Shown here: positions 63,425 to 64,000 of the stretch, one piece after another
How the letters are laid out: every line of letters begins with the position of its first letter
How positions within the stretch are numbered: position 1 is the stretch's first letter
NCBI GenBank assembly: GCA_945910005.1
Contig: OX246745.1
Span: forward strand, 36,357,670 to 36,421,669
Source of the DNA: Isoperla grammatica
Taxonomy: Eukaryota; Arthropoda; Insecta; Plecoptera; Perlodidae
Direction: 5' to 3'
Length of the DNA: 64,000 bases
Notes under the pieces: model-generated
The model's input: the letters and a program-made list of their open reading frames with translations, nothing else
Told to the model about the DNA's origin: nothing
The model's database searches: none
Made by a program: the position numbers and the translations under genes

Positions 63425-64000
63425 GTTAATATAAGCGTTGTAAAATTAACAACAATTCAAGAATGCGCATTACAAAATGTTTTCTTATTTCCATAGCTAT
63501 TATACTTCCCGAAATTGTTGAATGCAGTGCAATGTGCGTTGCTAAGAATTTTCGTTGTCATTCTGTCTTGTGTTTTCGCCGCGGTCCGCCACCGTTAATA
63601 ACAGTTATTGACAGCATTTGAAATGTAATTTCTGCCTCTAATACGTATCAGATTGCGTGTACATTAGTAAATTCGTGACCGGACAAAAATTTACTATAAG
63701 ATAGCCACCTCACATTTTGCTGTTACTGTGTTTCAGAAATATATTTTTGAGGTAACTTTTGTGTAACTTTGCCAATATTTATCAAATCGCCATAAAATGA
63801 ACATATTCGTAAACGGCAAAAGCGTTAAAAAAATATGGCTATCTCACATTTTGCCGCCATTTTGTTTCAGAAAAAATGTTTGCAGTAACTATGGTGTAAC
63901 TTTGTAACTTTTCGAACGATTTTGTCTCAAAACTATACACCTTCAATCCACATCGAGGCTTGTGGATGGTCGAAATTTCAAGTTGATCGGACTTTCCGTT
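63425..64000 (-). repeat. Dispersed repeat A, minus-strand copy (runs off the window)
   Basis: Reverse complement of 9297-9975, including the paired CACATTTTGC blocks (63711 and 63843). Its right part AATTTCAAGTTGATCGGAC echoes AATTTCAGCTTGATCGGAC of the last satellite units (63184, 63352). Confidence 0.75.

Overview
This is a repeat-dense piece of a eukaryotic nuclear genome, almost certainly from an invertebrate animal. It has no operons, ribosome-binding sites or intact host genes that I can support. The animal assignment rests on its mix of elements: APE-type and restriction-like-endonuclease (RLE) non-LTR retrotransposons, a Penelope-like retroelement with a GIY-YIG endonuclease, hAT and Harbinger-like DNA transposons, tRNA-derived SINEs, and very long AAT, CATA and AAC microsatellites. 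The octamer TAGGCCTA also recurs. I cannot name the species or settle the phylum.

Layout. 1-8300: an APE LINE C-terminus followed by a 430-bp TCA tract, a head-to-head pair of Penelope-like copies (one split by a MITE), and a longer decayed APE LINE on the minus strand. 8300-9260: the first of three 5'-truncated Dong/R4-like RLE LINE copies; all three (also at 14.75 and 24.66 kb) lie inside AAT/TTA microsatellites. 9300-24000: a dispersed repeat that returns inverted at the right edge, a 1.3-kb hAT element with a perfect 8-bp target duplication, a GATTCACAA-type MITE, a tRNA-SINE and a 43-bp minisatellite. 24180-27250: a GATTCACAA-type element hosting the third Dong copy, abutting a Harbinger-like element with a transposase exon 1 remnant, then a foldback carrying GAAACGTC. 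29216-31555: 36 copies of a 65-bp unit. 32-36 kb: AAC and TTA tracts and a tRNA T-arm palindrome. 36.7-38.5 kb: a second hAT element with a perfect TSD and a nested MITE. 40-41.5 kb: a MITE copy and a second Harbinger-like deletion derivative with a spliced first exon. 42.8-46.7 kb: a perfect 56-bp-arm hairpin between AT tracts, a foldback related to the later 99-bp satellite, a SINE, a 94-bp triplication, a LINE fragment between AAT and CATA tracts, and 790 bp of CATA. 48.5-50.9 kb: a foldback and a LINE C-terminus. 51.08-51.65 kb: a TGTGC pentamer tract. 51762-55750: a 4-kb foldback element with arms over 1.2 kb, a decayed multi-copy gene in the centre and two SINE insertions in one arm. 56.7-60.47 kb: about 38 copies of a 99-bp satellite. 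61.3-64 kb: a MITE copy, a 145-bp-arm hairpin, nine about 148-bp repeats and the inverted copy of the 9.3-kb dispersed repeat.

Nothing here works together as a pathway. The window is a nested record of insertions and tandem expansions. The most informative points are the TAA-targeted RLE LINE, the giant foldback with its gene remnant, and satellites that appear to have grown from pieces of dispersed elements.
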